Assembly (NCBI GenBank): GCA_018136815.1
Contig: CM030931.1
Span: forward strand, 10,966,612-11,030,611
Length of the DNA: 64,000 bases
Direction of reading: 5' to 3'
Source of the DNA: Isochrysis galbana
Lineage: Eukaryota > Haptophyta > Isochrysidales > Isochrysidaceae
Position numbers and translations under genes: made by a program. Under the pieces are notes generated by a model. The model had not been told where the DNA came from. It searched no databases and saw only the letters and a list, made by a program, of their open reading frames with translations. Of the stretch, positions 12,517 through 22,760 are shown in pieces (within the stretch, counting starts at the first letter, position 1; every line of letters begins with the position of its first letter).

Positions 12517-12918
12517 ATGTCAGAGCTAACCGAAAAAGAGGCCTTCCAACTTGTGGAAGCTTTGGTGCAGGGCTGGCGCCTCAGCTACGTTCATCACATA
12601 CGTGTCATCGCTCATGAGAGCGCACCGGGCTTCACATTCTCTGTAATATTCTCCAAGCCGACGTATACTGTGCCAATCCCGCCACAAGTGGCAGCCATCA
12701 CGATCATGCTGAAGACGACCAGCGACGCGAAGGAGCCCTTGATCACGTACGTGTTAGAGTCAGAAACCATGCAGCGGCCTCGGAATGAGGTGTTGCAGGA
12801 ACATTGGCTCGACAAGATCATCGATCGCAAGATCATCGTTGAACAGCGTGCTAAAACTTTCCAGGAAAACGGCAAGCTCCCCATACCTCAAGCCTACAAG
12901 GTCTCGGCGAGCAGGTAG
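12517..12918 (+). CDS. Small hypothetical protein, 133 residues
   Basis: The frame starts at an ATG (MSELTEKEAFQLVEALVQG) and reads as an ordinary soluble mixed alpha/beta protein with no low complexity. It has a hydrophobic middle (GFTFSVIFSKPTYTVPIPP) and an amphipathic C-terminal helix. The end, KVSASR followed by a TAGG stop, could be replaced by a donor at GAGCAG/GTAGGC, so the gene may continue. No family is recognised. It sits between two mobile-element blocks and may belong to one of them. Confidence 0.4.
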   Translation: MSELTEKEAFQLVEALVQGWRLSYVHHIRVIAHESAPGFTFSVIFSKPTYTVPIPPQVAAITIMLKTTSDAKEPLITYVLESETMQRPRNEVLQEHWLDKIIDRKIIVEQRAKTFQENGKLPIPQAYKVSASR

Positions 12919-13389
12919 GCCGCTGTTGTCTTCGGTAGAGATAGTGACGCGAATCCATAACCTTGCTCAAGGCCAACTCTGTGTAAATAGGCCAAGATCG
13001 TACATCGTGCCCAAGCAATTTTCAACTTAGCGAGCGGGAAATGAGAATATGGAGGTCTTCTGAGTGCGTTCGCATGTGAGTGACTCCAAACGTGTACATG
13101 AGAGTGCGGACTGTCAATTCCTACAGCTATGGGCACAAGTCATAAGTCACAAGGGATCATCGATAACATCGAGGGCTGAGGCCGCGACCTTGGGTTTGAG
13201 CATTTTTGGCCGATGCCCCTCAGGCCAGCACTCGGGCAGGCCATAAGAGCGAGTGGTGCCCCTGTTCGGGTGTCCGTTCCGCCCCCCCGGGGGCCGGTAA
13301 TCAGTATGAATCTTCGTCTTTGTCCAAGTGAGTTATGATATGTTTCTGATGCCTAGTTCGGTCACTACTTGCGCCAGGGCGTCCGAGGA
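12919..13389. other. Gene-free spacer
   Basis: I see no coding signal and no named repeat here. Confidence 0.4.
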
Positions 13390-14700
13390 TTTCCAAGTTA
13401 CAAGTTAATAAAATCTTTATTGTCGACGGTGTATAAGGGAGTGATCATTTTGCACAGATGCTTGTTGCTCGGGGGGCGTGCAACCCAAGTCTTTCTCTCT
13501 GAGTCTTCAGGCGCTGGAAGAAACCCACCTTCGCCCTTCGCCTTGACTAGGCTCCGCCCTCCGGCCGCTTCATGCATAGTAGTCCCGGCTAACACGGTCG
13601 AAAGCTTTCTTTCTCGCAATCTATGCTGGCTAGGGCGAGGCCCTCCTCACCCGTGTCATCCAGAAAGGCTTGGACAAGCTTAAGCAGATGGGTAGCCTCC
13701 CCTATGCCAATGCGCCTAGGCACAAAACCCACTTGTTCTTTGGATACTATGGTGTGTGTCGTAATTTTTAATCTATTCGCTAGAACTTTGGCTAGGAGTT
13801 TATAGTCCCGTTTGTAGTAGAGTTATGGGCCTGGTATAGTTCCTCGGATCTCGCGAGTTGCCATTCTTGTAGAGGAGCGAAATGTCTCCGAAGCGCCGCG
13901 TGTCTTCCGGTAGCGCGCCTCTTGCGTACGACTCGTTGAGCATGTCTGAGAGGTGCGGGACGACGGGACGATGGTTTTCTCGAAAATCAGATCAAAACTA
14001 TTGTTATAGTTCATAGTTCGAGCGATGGAGCGCGCGCCGACCGCTCCTGATCCCCAGCCCTCTGCCGTCACGACGCCCCACAGGGGCCGCCCCAAGCCGC
14101 CGGAGCCGAAGCGCTCGTAGGCCGCCCCCCTAACCGACAGCGACGTCGACATGATCCTGCCTCCCTCGCCTCCCCACCAGGCTCAGAAGCAGGGAACAGG
14201 GAGAGCCCTGTTCCCTGCAGACCAGCAGAGCCAGTCTCTAGCTCTGCCGCCTGCCTCCACTGGTGACGCGGCGGCCTTAGAAGGGAGGTCCATCCACAAG
14301 CACACTGCCTTACGCCGCACGTGTAGCGGTGATTTTTAAGAAGATTTTTTTTCTCGAAAATCTGATAGATAGAATTCCATCGGAATGCCATCAGGCTCAT
14401 CAGGCCCCGCCGATGTCACTTTGGCTAGCTGCCGTATGGCCCGGATGATCTCTGATCTCTGAGTGCGAGATTGGATTGTCCAGACAAATTCTTTGACTTG
14501 TCGGAATCTGTTGTGCCGTTCTTTGAATAGCCCATGTGTTGTAGTAGCGTGTAGGGTACGCTAAAATGGCTGCATTTTTCGTGGTTGTGTTTTCATCCGA
14601 TAGATTTGGGTGGGACGTGTCCCAGTCTACGTGTCTACGTGGTCGAAAAGCGCGGGGATGTCGCCGCTCGCGTGTCTTGGTATGTGAACTTTTTGAAGAA
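13390..14700 (-). pseudogene. LINE reverse transcriptase pseudogene, interrupted by an insertion
   Basis: On the minus strand, broken frames encode reverse-transcriptase signatures in the right order: a PDGIPMEFY segment (14350-14420), then NESYARGALPEDTRR, LYKNGNSRDPRNY and RPITLL (13830-13980), then a LASIDCEK segment with a shifted AFDRV (motif A, near 13610), and finally PSNKHLCKMITPLYT (near 13440). Frameshifts and stops are present, so it is dead. A separate element (13993-14348) is inserted between PDGIPMEFYLSDF and the NESYARG segment. Confidence 0.7.
13993..14348 (+). mobile_element. Short family-A retroelement inserted with target-site duplication
   Basis: An 18-bp flanking duplication, with one mismatch, is seen at 13975-13992 and 14349-14366 (core CTCGAAAATC). 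The insert begins with the hairpin AACTAT-TGTT-ATAGTT (13996-14011), then ATGGAGCGCGC at 14025. It encodes a family-A head with an in-frame TAG after KPPEPKRS and ends GTAGCGGTG, ATTTTTAAGAAGA and a T run that abuts the duplication. About 356 bp holds only head and tail, so it is non-autonomous. Confidence 0.72.
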
Positions 14701-14959
14701 TTGTTTGGTGGCGTCTGCTTAATTTATGCTTAAACTTAAACGGTAAACGGCCCGGCGTGCCTTTTCCTTCACCGAGAGTACGTGAGCGCGATTGCGGCTG
14801 GGATCGCCAAACACACCGTTGCGAAAAGAACGCCCTTGCGCCCGAGACTCAGATTTGACACCACCCTTGGATACTCAGGTGAGGGAGTGAGGGACCCATC
14901 CGCATTGCGACATACATACAACATACAACATTATAAACGGCACCCAGGGCGGCAAGCTA

Positions 14960-15384
14960 GAAGCTAGCCTACATGTGAAAAACAGAAAACATGTTTTTCT
15001 GTGAAGACCAAAAACAGTGTTTTTCACCGTTTTTCTGAGCCGGGGCCCTAAGTCTGGGGCCAGCTGCGCCAGCGCGCCGGTGTGCCTGCAACTCGCAGCT
15101 CGCAATGCTCGCTCGCTGCTCGCTTGGTATATGTGTGTACATGGATGATATGGTTATGGCTATGGCTATGGCAAGTGCGGACGCCTCTATCCCCCCCCCC
15201 CCGTCACCCCCCGCGCGCAAAATTTTATAATATCATTTTCTAACGTAAACACCATTTTTTAACATAAACACTGGCGGCCTGTTTTTCGGGCTGTTTTCGG
15301 CTGTTTTTCTGTACAACCCAAAAACAGCTGTTTTTACTGTTTTTCTTGGGCTTGTCGACTGTTTTTCACATGTAGGGAAGCTAG
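14960..15384. mobile_element. hAT-like MITE with 18-bp TIRs and 8-bp target duplication
   Basis: The element spans 14968-15376. Its left end is CCTACATGTGAAAAACAG and its right end is the exact reverse complement. GAAGCTAG flanks it directly on both sides (14960-14967 and 15377-15384); an 8-bp duplication is the hAT hallmark. The interior has many GTTTTTC/GAAAAAC repeats near the ends, which could be subterminal transposase sites. No transposase is encoded. A second copy ends at 59290, and a 26-base right-end remnant is at 22384-22410. Confidence 0.78.
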
Positions 15385-15703
15385 CCGCCGTGCTGTCGCA
15401 AGCGCGGAAAGCGAAAATAGACGTACTAGCACTGCAAGAACTACATGCTTACGAGGACGGCTCGCACCTCCGGGCCGACAGGACACAGCCGCCTTGCTCT
15501 CGCTAGGGCGCGGCTGTGGTTTGTGGTTTGTTGCACCAGGACCAGGAGCCAGAGCCAGGAGATCTAGATCCTACATCTAGGGGACCCTGCCAGCGGCGTC
15601 GCTGTGGCGATCAGAGACGCGGCCGATCGGATAACCGCTAGGACCGAGACCCTAGAAATCATGCGAAAAAGGGTAGATGTGTATCAATGAAACTTTATTA
15701 ACA
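15385..15703. other. Gene-free spacer with possible element debris
   Basis: Short broken open frames occur (for instance near 15385-15470) but no gene is supported. Confidence 0.4.
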
Positions 15704-16318
15704 TACTACCTCCGTTCCAAAACTGAGATGTGAGAGAGCCTTTGGGAAGCGAGGGCGGCGCCTAGAGAAGAGGAGGCACTAGATGGAAGGCCGGGGTGTG
15801 GGGAGGGTACATGCTGGCTTAACAAGGTGCTTTCGTTGAGGATGTTAACGAAAATCTAAAGCGCCCCACAACGTGTCAAAAACGGGCACTCTATTTACTG
15901 TCAGAAGCAACGTCACGACGATGCGGCAAGGCGCAAGGCGTGATGGTTTCCACCGGGAGGACTGTTGGTGGTTGAGCTCCTCTTCTTGCGCCCCTTGCCT
16001 TGCCACTCATACTCGCCCCCAGTGCGAGCGCCGCGCTGCGGCGGCTCCACCACCTTCAGCCGCGCCATGCGGCCGCGAATGCCACGGGCCAAGAGCTTTC
16101 GCGCCAATCGTTCGCGTCGGCCGATTTGCAAACCCAGTCCACATTGAAAAAATGCCTATTTCAATCGTGTTTCGAGTGCTGAGCCCCCCCCTCCTCACCC
16201 CATTAAGCCAGCATGTACCGGCAACCCCCCCATTGAAGTTGCGGTTTATTTATTTCAAGTTTTGGGGAGCTGTGAAAAGAAAACTGAAAATTTTTTCAGT
16301 TTTGGAACGGAGGTAGTA
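15704..16318. mobile_element. Mariner/Stowaway-like MITE
   Basis: Inverted ends CTACCTCCGTTCCAAAAC are at 15706 and (reverse complement) at 16316, with 21 perfectly matched bases, flanked by TA on each side (15704-15705 and 16317-16318). TA duplication and a CTCCGTTCC terminus are typical of Tc1/mariner-derived Stowaway MITEs. The 611-bp interior has no intact transposase. A related single end is at 37661-37690. Confidence 0.8.
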
Positions 16319-16409
16319 ATAGTAGATGTAGATGACACTCAATATCGTATTAGCTAACAAGTTACTACATTCACCACGAGTACAAAACAACTTGCGAGTT
16401 CAGAGTTCA

Positions 16410-16919
16410 AGCCCCCCCCCCCCCCCCCCCCCGCGCGCTCCCCCCCCCGCGCTCCCCCCTCCCCCGCGCCCCCTCCCCCGCGCCCCCGTCCTCCAGTCCT
16501 CAGCGCTCGGCGCGCGGCTTTGCTCGCGGCTGCTGGACGGCTGTCTCTCTCTGTCCTCACTCCTCCCTCGTGCCCCACCCCACCTATTTCTACTATTCCC
16601 AAAACCGCTTCTCTTCTGTCTGTTCTCTCTTCTCTCGTCGATCGATCCTCCCACCTCCCCCCCTTTCTCCTCTCTCGCTTTCTCTTCTCTCTACCACCCT
16701 CTCAGCGGCTCACATAGCGGGTTCGTCTGCACACACCCTTCTCAGCGCACGGCTCGTGCAGAGCGCCCCGACAAGAGCCAGCACCTCTGCACCCTTCCTC
16801 ATCCCACCACCTCCCTCCTTACTCCCACCTCCGCTTCCCTTCCCTTTCCTTCTCCGTCCCTCCTTCTCCCTTCTCCCCTCTCTCAGCGCAGGCAGTAGCA
16901 GCACGAGCTAGCAGCGGCG
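16410..16919 (+). promoter_or_regulatory. Pyrimidine-rich 5' tract of the PrmA gene
   Basis: About 500 bases are almost pure C/T on the sense strand, opening with a C run at 16414-16432, and lead straight to the ATG. Similar tracts precede the tubulin, HAD, EamA, HEFAH and Rossmann genes. Whether this is promoter, 5' UTR or both cannot be told from sequence. Confidence 0.4.
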
Positions 16920-18086
16920 ATGCCTGTGTTGCTCAATCACCTCCTGCTTGTGTTCACGGGCTTGGTGCCGGTGGCTGTGGCACTGACGCCACCAGGCCGC
17001 CCACCTCACTCATTAGCCTTTCGTACGCGCCGTGCGGTCGCATACGATGGGGGGCCAGCGCCCATGAGCGACAACGCAGTGCTTGACGAGCAGGCTCAGG
17101 AGATGGAGGACGGCGCATTGCTGCTGGTCAAGATGCAATGCCCGCAGAACGTCGATGGCCACTTCTGGTCGGAGCTACTTGTCGATGCAGGCGCCCTCTA
17201 TGTAAGCATGAGTGACGCCAATCGTGGGACGGATGTGGAGGAGGCCATCTATCACGCCCATCCGCCTGATGCCTCCTCCGCCCAGCTGTTGGAGTCAACG
17301 ACTGCAGAGTACACCACTGGCCACCTCACACCCGTCTGGTCGAACTCGATTCTCGAGGTCGGCTTTGCACCCGACGTTGATGTCGAAGCTACTCTGCTTC
17401 TTGCAGCAGCGGTTGCCGGGGAATCGCCTCCCCGCTTCGAGGTGGAGGTCCTCGGCGCAAGGGACTGGGTAGCTCAGGTCCAACAGGAGTGGACACCCGT
17501 CGAACTCGCTGGCTGCTTGCGCATCCTTTTCCCATGGCACAATTCTGAGCAGGGGCATGCGCTCCCAGAATTGAGGCTTCAGCCTGGCATGGCGTTCGGG
17601 ACGGGCGAGCACGCCACTACCCAGCTGTGTTGCCGCGCGGTCCACGAGCTACTCACAGGTAGGTTATCGGGATGCCCTGCAATACTCGACTACGGCTCGG
17701 GATCAGGGGTCCTTGCCTTCACTGCACTTCTCTTTGGGTGTAAACGTGCTGTTGGTGTTGAAATTGATCCGTATGCGCTAAAGGTCTCGCGTGCCAACGC
17801 CGTGGACAACGGGATGCAGGATCGATTTGTTGCCTACTTGCCCAGCGAGGAGCCGTCGGAGCAATACGATCTCATCGTCGCCAATATCCTTGCTCGAACT
17901 CTCGTGCAACTAGAGGACATACTAGCGTCACGCGCCGCTCCTGAGGCCACAATCCTACTGTCGGGGATATGGGGTGACGAGCAGGTTGCCTTAGTGCAGA
18001 AGGCATTCGCAGAGCACTTCGATGAATTTGAGACAAGTTGGCAAGACGGTTGGGCGCTCGTCTTAGCGAAGCGGAAGATGCAATGA
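16920..18086 (+). CDS. prmA: PrmA-like ribosomal protein L11 methyltransferase, probably plastid-targeted
   Basis: The 388-residue single-exon protein is a class I SAM-dependent methyltransferase of the PrmA family, which trimethylates ribosomal protein L11. PrmA signatures are GMAFGTGEHATTQLC (residues about 223-237), motif I DYGSGSGVLAF with the acidic end of strand 2 VGVEIDPYA, and the motif IV region LIVANILARTL. An N-terminal extension of about 50 residues relative to bacterial PrmA (about 293 residues) starts with a hydrophobic segment (LLNHLLLVFTGLVPVAVALT), then Pro/Arg-rich sequence. This fits a signal peptide plus transit peptide for a secondary plastid. An ATG directly at the end of the C/T tract supports the start. 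Confidence 0.88.
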   Translation: MPVLLNHLLLVFTGLVPVAVALTPPGRPPHSLAFRTRRAVAYDGGPAPMSDNAVLDEQAQEMEDGALLLVKMQCPQNVDGHFWSELLVDAGALYVSMSDANRGTDVEEAIYHAHPPDASSAQLLESTTAEYTTGHLTPVWSNSILEVGFAPDVDVEATLLLAAAVAGESPPRFEVEVLGARDWVAQVQQEWTPVELAGCLRILFPWHNSEQGHALPELRLQPGMAFGTGEHATTQLCCRAVHELLTGRLSGCPAILDYGSGSGVLAFTALLFGCKRAVGVEIDPYALKVSRANAVDNGMQDRFVAYLPSEEPSEQYDLIVANILARTLVQLEDILASRAAPEATILLSGIWGDEQVALVQKAFAEHFDEFETSWQDGWALVLAKRKMQ

Positions 18087-18811
18087 GCATCAATGGTTGG
18101 GGGTTACGAATTACACACGCACATGCACCGATCCCTTTTGATAATGACGTGCACATTGAAAGATAGTTTGTGTTTTGTAGGCCTGAAGCGATAACCACGA
18201 TCCATCTGAAGCTCCGACAATCTAAATGCGCAAGCAAAGCGAGTATCGCCAACAACAAAAAGCATTTTTTGGCTCAGGTCGCGTCCCGTCGAAAGTGGGC
18301 CGGACTGGACTGAGCCATCAGGTCATTTGCCTCCATACGGTACCGCCACGGACAACGGCAATGTTATAGTTATAGTTTGAGCAGCGATGGAGTGCGCGTC
18401 GACAGCCCCCGTAAATGAAAAACCTTATAATATTCTTACCGCACATGCGGCCATGGACCATGGAGCGCGCCGCCGCTTTTCTCCTCTGCCATCGCCTGAC
18501 CTCCCCCCCGCCGAGCGGACACTGAAAGCACAGGCGCTCAACATAGCGCAACGAATCGTCTGACCACCATAGCCACTCCTCACTCCAGACCCTTCCGTAT
18601 TTTCCCTTGGACGCACCGTATTTCACGCCGATCTGTAACGCGACTAGTTAGTAGTTAGCTATCGGGCCAAAAGAATGATAGTTTTTGAGCACATTCAAGA
18701 GGCAAGAGATAAGAAAAAGGAGACGTTACGACGGGCAGATGCACCTCCCACGAATTTGCGTCATTCGGCATACATGAGAGATGATACATGAACTATAGCT
18801 CTCGCAAGGCA
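18087..18811. repeat. Repeat debris with a degenerate MERA head
   Basis: A GGTCGCGTCCCGTCGAAA motif is at 18277-18294. A degenerate head, TTATAGTTATAGTTTGAGC followed by ATGGAGTGCGC, starts at 18386, and a second ATGGAGCGCGC lies near 18459. The stretch 18660-18811 is plain 3' flank of the glycosyltransferase gene. Confidence 0.45.
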
Positions 18812-20438
18812 TCACCACATTCCGAACGTCGGTGGGTTCCACGACACATAAGGGGAAGGGCGCCTCGCCTTGGGATGCTTCTCGGCGGTGCGCAGAAGGG
18901 CCATCATCCGAGTGAAGCATTTTGTATGCGTACTACCGGGCTCAAGCGAGTGAAGACGGCTCAAGTAGTAGAGATTTTGGCCCAGGCGCAAGCTAGCCTC
19001 GCCTTGCATGTGCGCGCTGGAATTCCAGAAGCGTCCCTCCCATGGCTTGGCACCCGCGGTCTTGCCCCAGTAGTGAAACAGGTAGTACTTGGGACCGCGT
19101 CGGCCTGCTGAGTGTGGGTTGAAGTAGACACCTAGATCGTGCCGGATGAAGAACATGTACCAAAAGAAGCCTTGGTCCTCGGCGCCTGCCACGAAGCGCC
19201 ACGTGTTTCTCTGAACGGCGACTGTGCTCAAGAGCGGAGTATGCCAGAACCTGCGGTCCACCGTTGTCGGGCTCGAGTAACTGGAACCACCTGCACTTAT
19301 GTTGAAGAAGCGCGGGCGCAGCCGTTCAGCTGTAGACCGTGGTGGACCCAACAGCCGCCATCCGTGCGAGATATTGAACAGGCACTCCCTAAGCACGTGA
19401 ACCCCATCTTCGAAGAGGCGTCTCGACGGACGGAGCAGGAGCTGGCCTGTGTTAAGCGGCGCCTCATGATCTGCAACACCGAGCAGGCGCATGCCCGCAC
19501 CCGCCAACTTTGCGGAGTCGACCCTCTGATCCTTGCGATGGCGAAGGAAGACAGGCAACGCCAGATACCACCGATTACGCACGCTTCGCGGGGAGAGCTC
19601 AAACGGCATCAAATCAACATCAAGATCAGCCAAGAAAACAGCATCGTACTCTACTAACGAGACGAACTGCCACTTCCACCTGTACGACAGAGCGCATGGG
19701 AGGCCGTCAACGTTAGCATCATGTGGCAATGCACGGGACCGGGGAGGCTCTGTGCGGCCCTCACATGATCTGCGAAGGCATGTGAGTGTGAACTCCCCGA
19801 TCGTGCAACTGCTTGCCCACACATCCATCGATCGCCGTCCACAGTCGCCGGCTCGTGGGAATGACGCGCAGATCTGATTCACAGTCACTCGCTTCAGCTG
19901 GCGCCACCCCAGCTTCTGCCACTAGGAACACGTCCACTTGCCAAGGGCTTTCCAGCGCAGCCTTGAGCCTGCGCGCGCCCTGGCACCAACCGTACAGCGC
20001 ACACTGCTGCTGCGTGCCGATGAGCAGTGTTCCGATCCCCAACCGCACTTGCCGGCTGGTCGGCATTGCAGTGAGGTTGGAACGCTCGGCGGCGACCGCT
20101 CCTCTCCTCCTTCTTGGCGGCGCGAGTACGCGCGTCGGCGCGAGCGCGAGCGTCCACCACTCGGCATCAGCGTGTTCCCATCCCCACCAGTGGCCAAGGT
20201 TGGCCATGTCGCACTGCGAATACCACGCGCATAGACCGGCAGATGGAGCGAAGGAGACAAACACACACCGTGTGCACCGCTCGCACCGCGCGAGGCACTC
20301 GAGGCTCGCTGTATGGAAGGGCGCCGGGCGTAGGCTCCAGAAGGCACTGTTCTGGCGCTCGCACTCCGCACCACCCTCCGATGCGTGCGTCCGCCCGCAG
20401 AACCCACGGTGCGCCGGCGGGCCAGCGGGCAGCGCCAT
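18812..20438 (-). CDS. GT8-type glycosyltransferase with N-terminal Cys-rich domain
   Basis: Two minus-strand exons, 20438-19765 and 19679-18812, are joined by an 85-nt GTGAGG...TACAG intron in phase 2, giving KW-QFVSLVEYD in frame and 513 residues in all. The first 90 residues hold a Cys-rich segment (CLARCERCTRCVFVSF, then LCAWYSQCD). GT8/glycogenin-like features follow: VFLADLDVDLMP with the DxD metal site, PLNTGQLLLRPS matching the NxG-LLLxPS block, and YYLFHYWGKTAGAKPW matching the HFxGxxKPW end. It probably transfers a sugar in the Golgi or cell exterior pathway; acceptor unknown. No obvious signal peptide is seen after the ATG at 20438, and the frame stays open upstream to 20546 into a repeat, so the true 5' end may be elsewhere. 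Confidence 0.75.
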
Positions 20439-20544
20439 CGACCGCCCTCTCGTGGGAAGCTTCCCGCGCGCGGGTCCTGGGTTTTCAGGTCGCGTTCCGT
20501 AGAAAGTAGAAAGTGGGAAGGACTCGATCTGGCTTCGAATCTCC

Positions 20545-20745
20545 ATAGTTTTGTTTTATCATAAAAATATTCTTGAAGATGACTACTACGTTGCTATCCG
20601 CTATCCCTTCCGCTAGGGTCCACACCTGACATCGCCTTCTCCCCACTCTCACTCCCCTTCCCGCCCCCCCCCTCGCCCCTCGTTCCTTTTTGTTCGGTTT
20701 CGGGGGGTCAAGGGTCAAGTCGCGTTCCGTCAAAAGAGGACCAGG
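20545..20745 (-). mobile_element. LINE 3' UTR fragment
   Basis: Read on the minus strand it shares GACCCCCCGAAACCGAAC, then AAAAAGGAACGAGG, with the 3' UTR near 34625, and ends CATCTTCAAGAATATTTTT. A GTCGCGTTCCGTCAAAA motif lies at its 5' edge (20718-20735). Confidence 0.5.
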
Positions 20746-21505
20746 CGATTTGTTTTCTTTTTGATTATTATTGTTACAATTACAACTCTAATACAATTAC
20801 AACGCTCCCCCACTCCCTACGCGGGCTGAGTTTTCATCTTCTTCGTCTTTTTCGGCCGGCAGGCGGCTTGTGGGGGAAGAGGAGAGTGGGGTGGATGTCT
20901 GGGAGGAAGACTCTGGGTGTTCGCCCGCCATGCACGCCGTGCGTATGATGAGTGGCAATTCACACGCGCGGGGATCGTGGGGCGCGATGAGCGAGGCGGG
21001 GGTCGTCGGCGCGCGCGCCCGCCGATCGAGCTCAAGCCACTGGAGCTGGGCTCGGTCGTTCCACCAGAAGGGTTGTGTCGTCCGAGCGTGCCGGTGTCCA
21101 AGGCGGGTGTCCGCGCGCCGCTCCACGAGCCCAAGCCACCTGGAGCTCGGTCGTGGCACCTGTCGAGAGGTGTTGCGCAAACCTCTCGTTCCGCCCAGAG
21201 GAGTTGTGTCGTCCGAGGTCGTGCCGGCGTCGAGCGGTGAGCAAGGTGGGCGTCGTGCGCGCGCGCGCCCGCTCGAGGTGGATGGCGTGCCGGGCGCCGA
21301 GCGCGCAGTGTCCGAGGCGTCGTGCGCGCCCGCTCCTCGAGCGGGCAGGTGCGAGCCGAGTGGCGGGCGGGGGCCGGGCAGGTGCGAGCCGAGTGGCGGG
21401 CGGGGGGCGGGCGGCGGAATGAGCACACCACCGGATACAGGAGGGGAGGAGGGGAGAGGGAAGGGGAAGGGGGGGGGGGGGGGTGCACGCGCCCCTCCCG
21501 GTGTC
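20746..21505. other. GC-rich spacer beside the minisatellite
   Basis: Long open frames run through it on both strands because of composition. Two to three loose repeats of a GTTGTGTCGTCCGAG-type block are visible at 21075-21240. No protein is supported. Confidence 0.35.
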
Positions 21506-21518
21506 TGGCGGTGGCGGC

Positions 21519-22380
21519 GGATGAGCCGGTGCTCCTAGGGGCACGCGAGGTGGGAACGACGGTGGAGGAGGCGAAGGCGGCGGTGGAGGCGAGTTGGGTG
21601 AAGGTGGCGGGAGTGGAGGCGGAGGCGAAGGCGGCGGTGGAGGCGGAGGAGGCGAAGGTGGTGGAGGAGGGGTCGAGGGAGGTGGAGGCGGCGGTGACGG
21701 CGGCGGCGGCGGATGAGCCGGTGCTCCCAGTGGCACGCGCGGTGGGAACGACGGCGGAGGGGGCGAAGGCGGCGGTGGAGGCGAGTTGGGTGAAGGTGGC
21801 GGGAGTGGAGGCGGAGGCGAAGGCGGCGGAGGAGGCGGAGGAGGCGAGGGAGGCGGGGGAGGGGTCGAGGGCGGCGGAGGCGGCGGCGATGGCGGTGGCG
21901 GCGGATGAGCCGGTGCTCCCAGTGGCACGCGCGGTGGGAACGACGGCGGAGGGGGCGAAGGCGGCGGTGGAGGCGAGTTGGGTGAAGGTGGCGGGAGTGG
22001 AGGCGGAGGCGAAGGCGGCGGTGGAGGCGGAGGAGGAGAAGGTGGTGGAGGAGGGGTCGATGGCGGCGGAGGCGGCGGCGATGGCGGTGGCGGCGGGTGA
22101 GCCGGTGTCCCTAGAGGCACGCGCGGTGGGAACGACGGCGGAGGGGGCGAAGGCGGCGGTGGAGGCGAGTTGGGTGAAGGTTCCCAACAGGAACGCGAGG
22201 CGGGAAGGACGGTGGAGGAGGTGAAGGCGGCGGTGGGGGCGAGGCGGCGCGAGGGTGGAGGGAGTGGAGGAGGAGGCGAAGGCGGCGGAGGGGGCGGAGG
22301 AGGCGAAGGTGGCGGGGGAGGGGTCGATGGCGGCGGAGGCGGAGAGGAGGGCGGCGGAGGCGGGCGCGCCGGTGCTCCTA
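21519..22380 (-). repeat. 192-bp minisatellite with in-frame Pro/Ser-rich ORF
   Basis: Markers such as ATGAGCCGGTG recur at 21521, 21713 and 21905, with TGAGCCGGTG at 22098, an exact 192-bp period; a longer diverged unit ends near 22380. Because 192 is a multiple of 3, a minus-strand frame (21032-22120) encodes 64-residue repeats of the PPPPSPPPP type, like hydroxyproline-rich wall proteins of algae. The ATG at 22120 is not followed by a signal peptide, and the other frames are also open (Ala/Glu-rich on plus), so coding is uncertain. Confidence 0.75.
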
Positions 22381-22383
22381 GAG

Positions 22384-22410
22384 GCTTGTCGACTGTTTTT
22401 CACATGTAGG
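22384..22410. repeat. hAT-like right-end remnant
   Basis: GCTTGTCGACTGTTTTTC plus CACATGTAGG is identical to the right end of the element at 14968-15376; no left end is nearby. Confidence 0.7.
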
Positions 22411-22760
22411 CTTCGGGCCCAACGTTGGGGGAGGGGGAGGACGGGCCTTTTGTATCATGTTTGGGTGGCGGCGCTCATGTGTGCGCCGCCGTGTGGGGGC
22501 CCAGCCTTGCGGCTTTCCCCATGGTGCTCTTCTCTTGTGGGGCGCATCGCCTCGCGCGCCTGGGGCCCGGGGCCGGGGCTTATCCGCTTGGTCGCTATAT
22601 CGTTATCGTGTTTTATTTTTTCGTGTTTGATGACGTATTCTATTTTCAGTTTTTGTGCTAATCGTGTCAGTTTAGGACTAGGTGCTAGTTTTTCGTTGTC
22701 TACGATTTCGAAAGTGGGTGGAAATCATTAGTGACGATTCTATTTTGGGGCTGTCGGCCC
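22411..22760 (-). mobile_element. LINE 3'-end fragment
   Basis: In reverse orientation the order of blocks matches the 3' end at 34640-34990: a GGGAAGGCCGxAAGGCC-like block, the CGCCTC/CACTGG region, and a block with CAAAATAGAATC where the ORF2 C-terminus should be. It is too decayed to translate cleanly. Confidence 0.5.

Noticed and set aside
20817..22403. 528-residue Ala/Ser/Thr-rich frame on minus
   Set aside because: It is an alternative frame of the 192-bp minisatellite; openness follows from composition and unit length.
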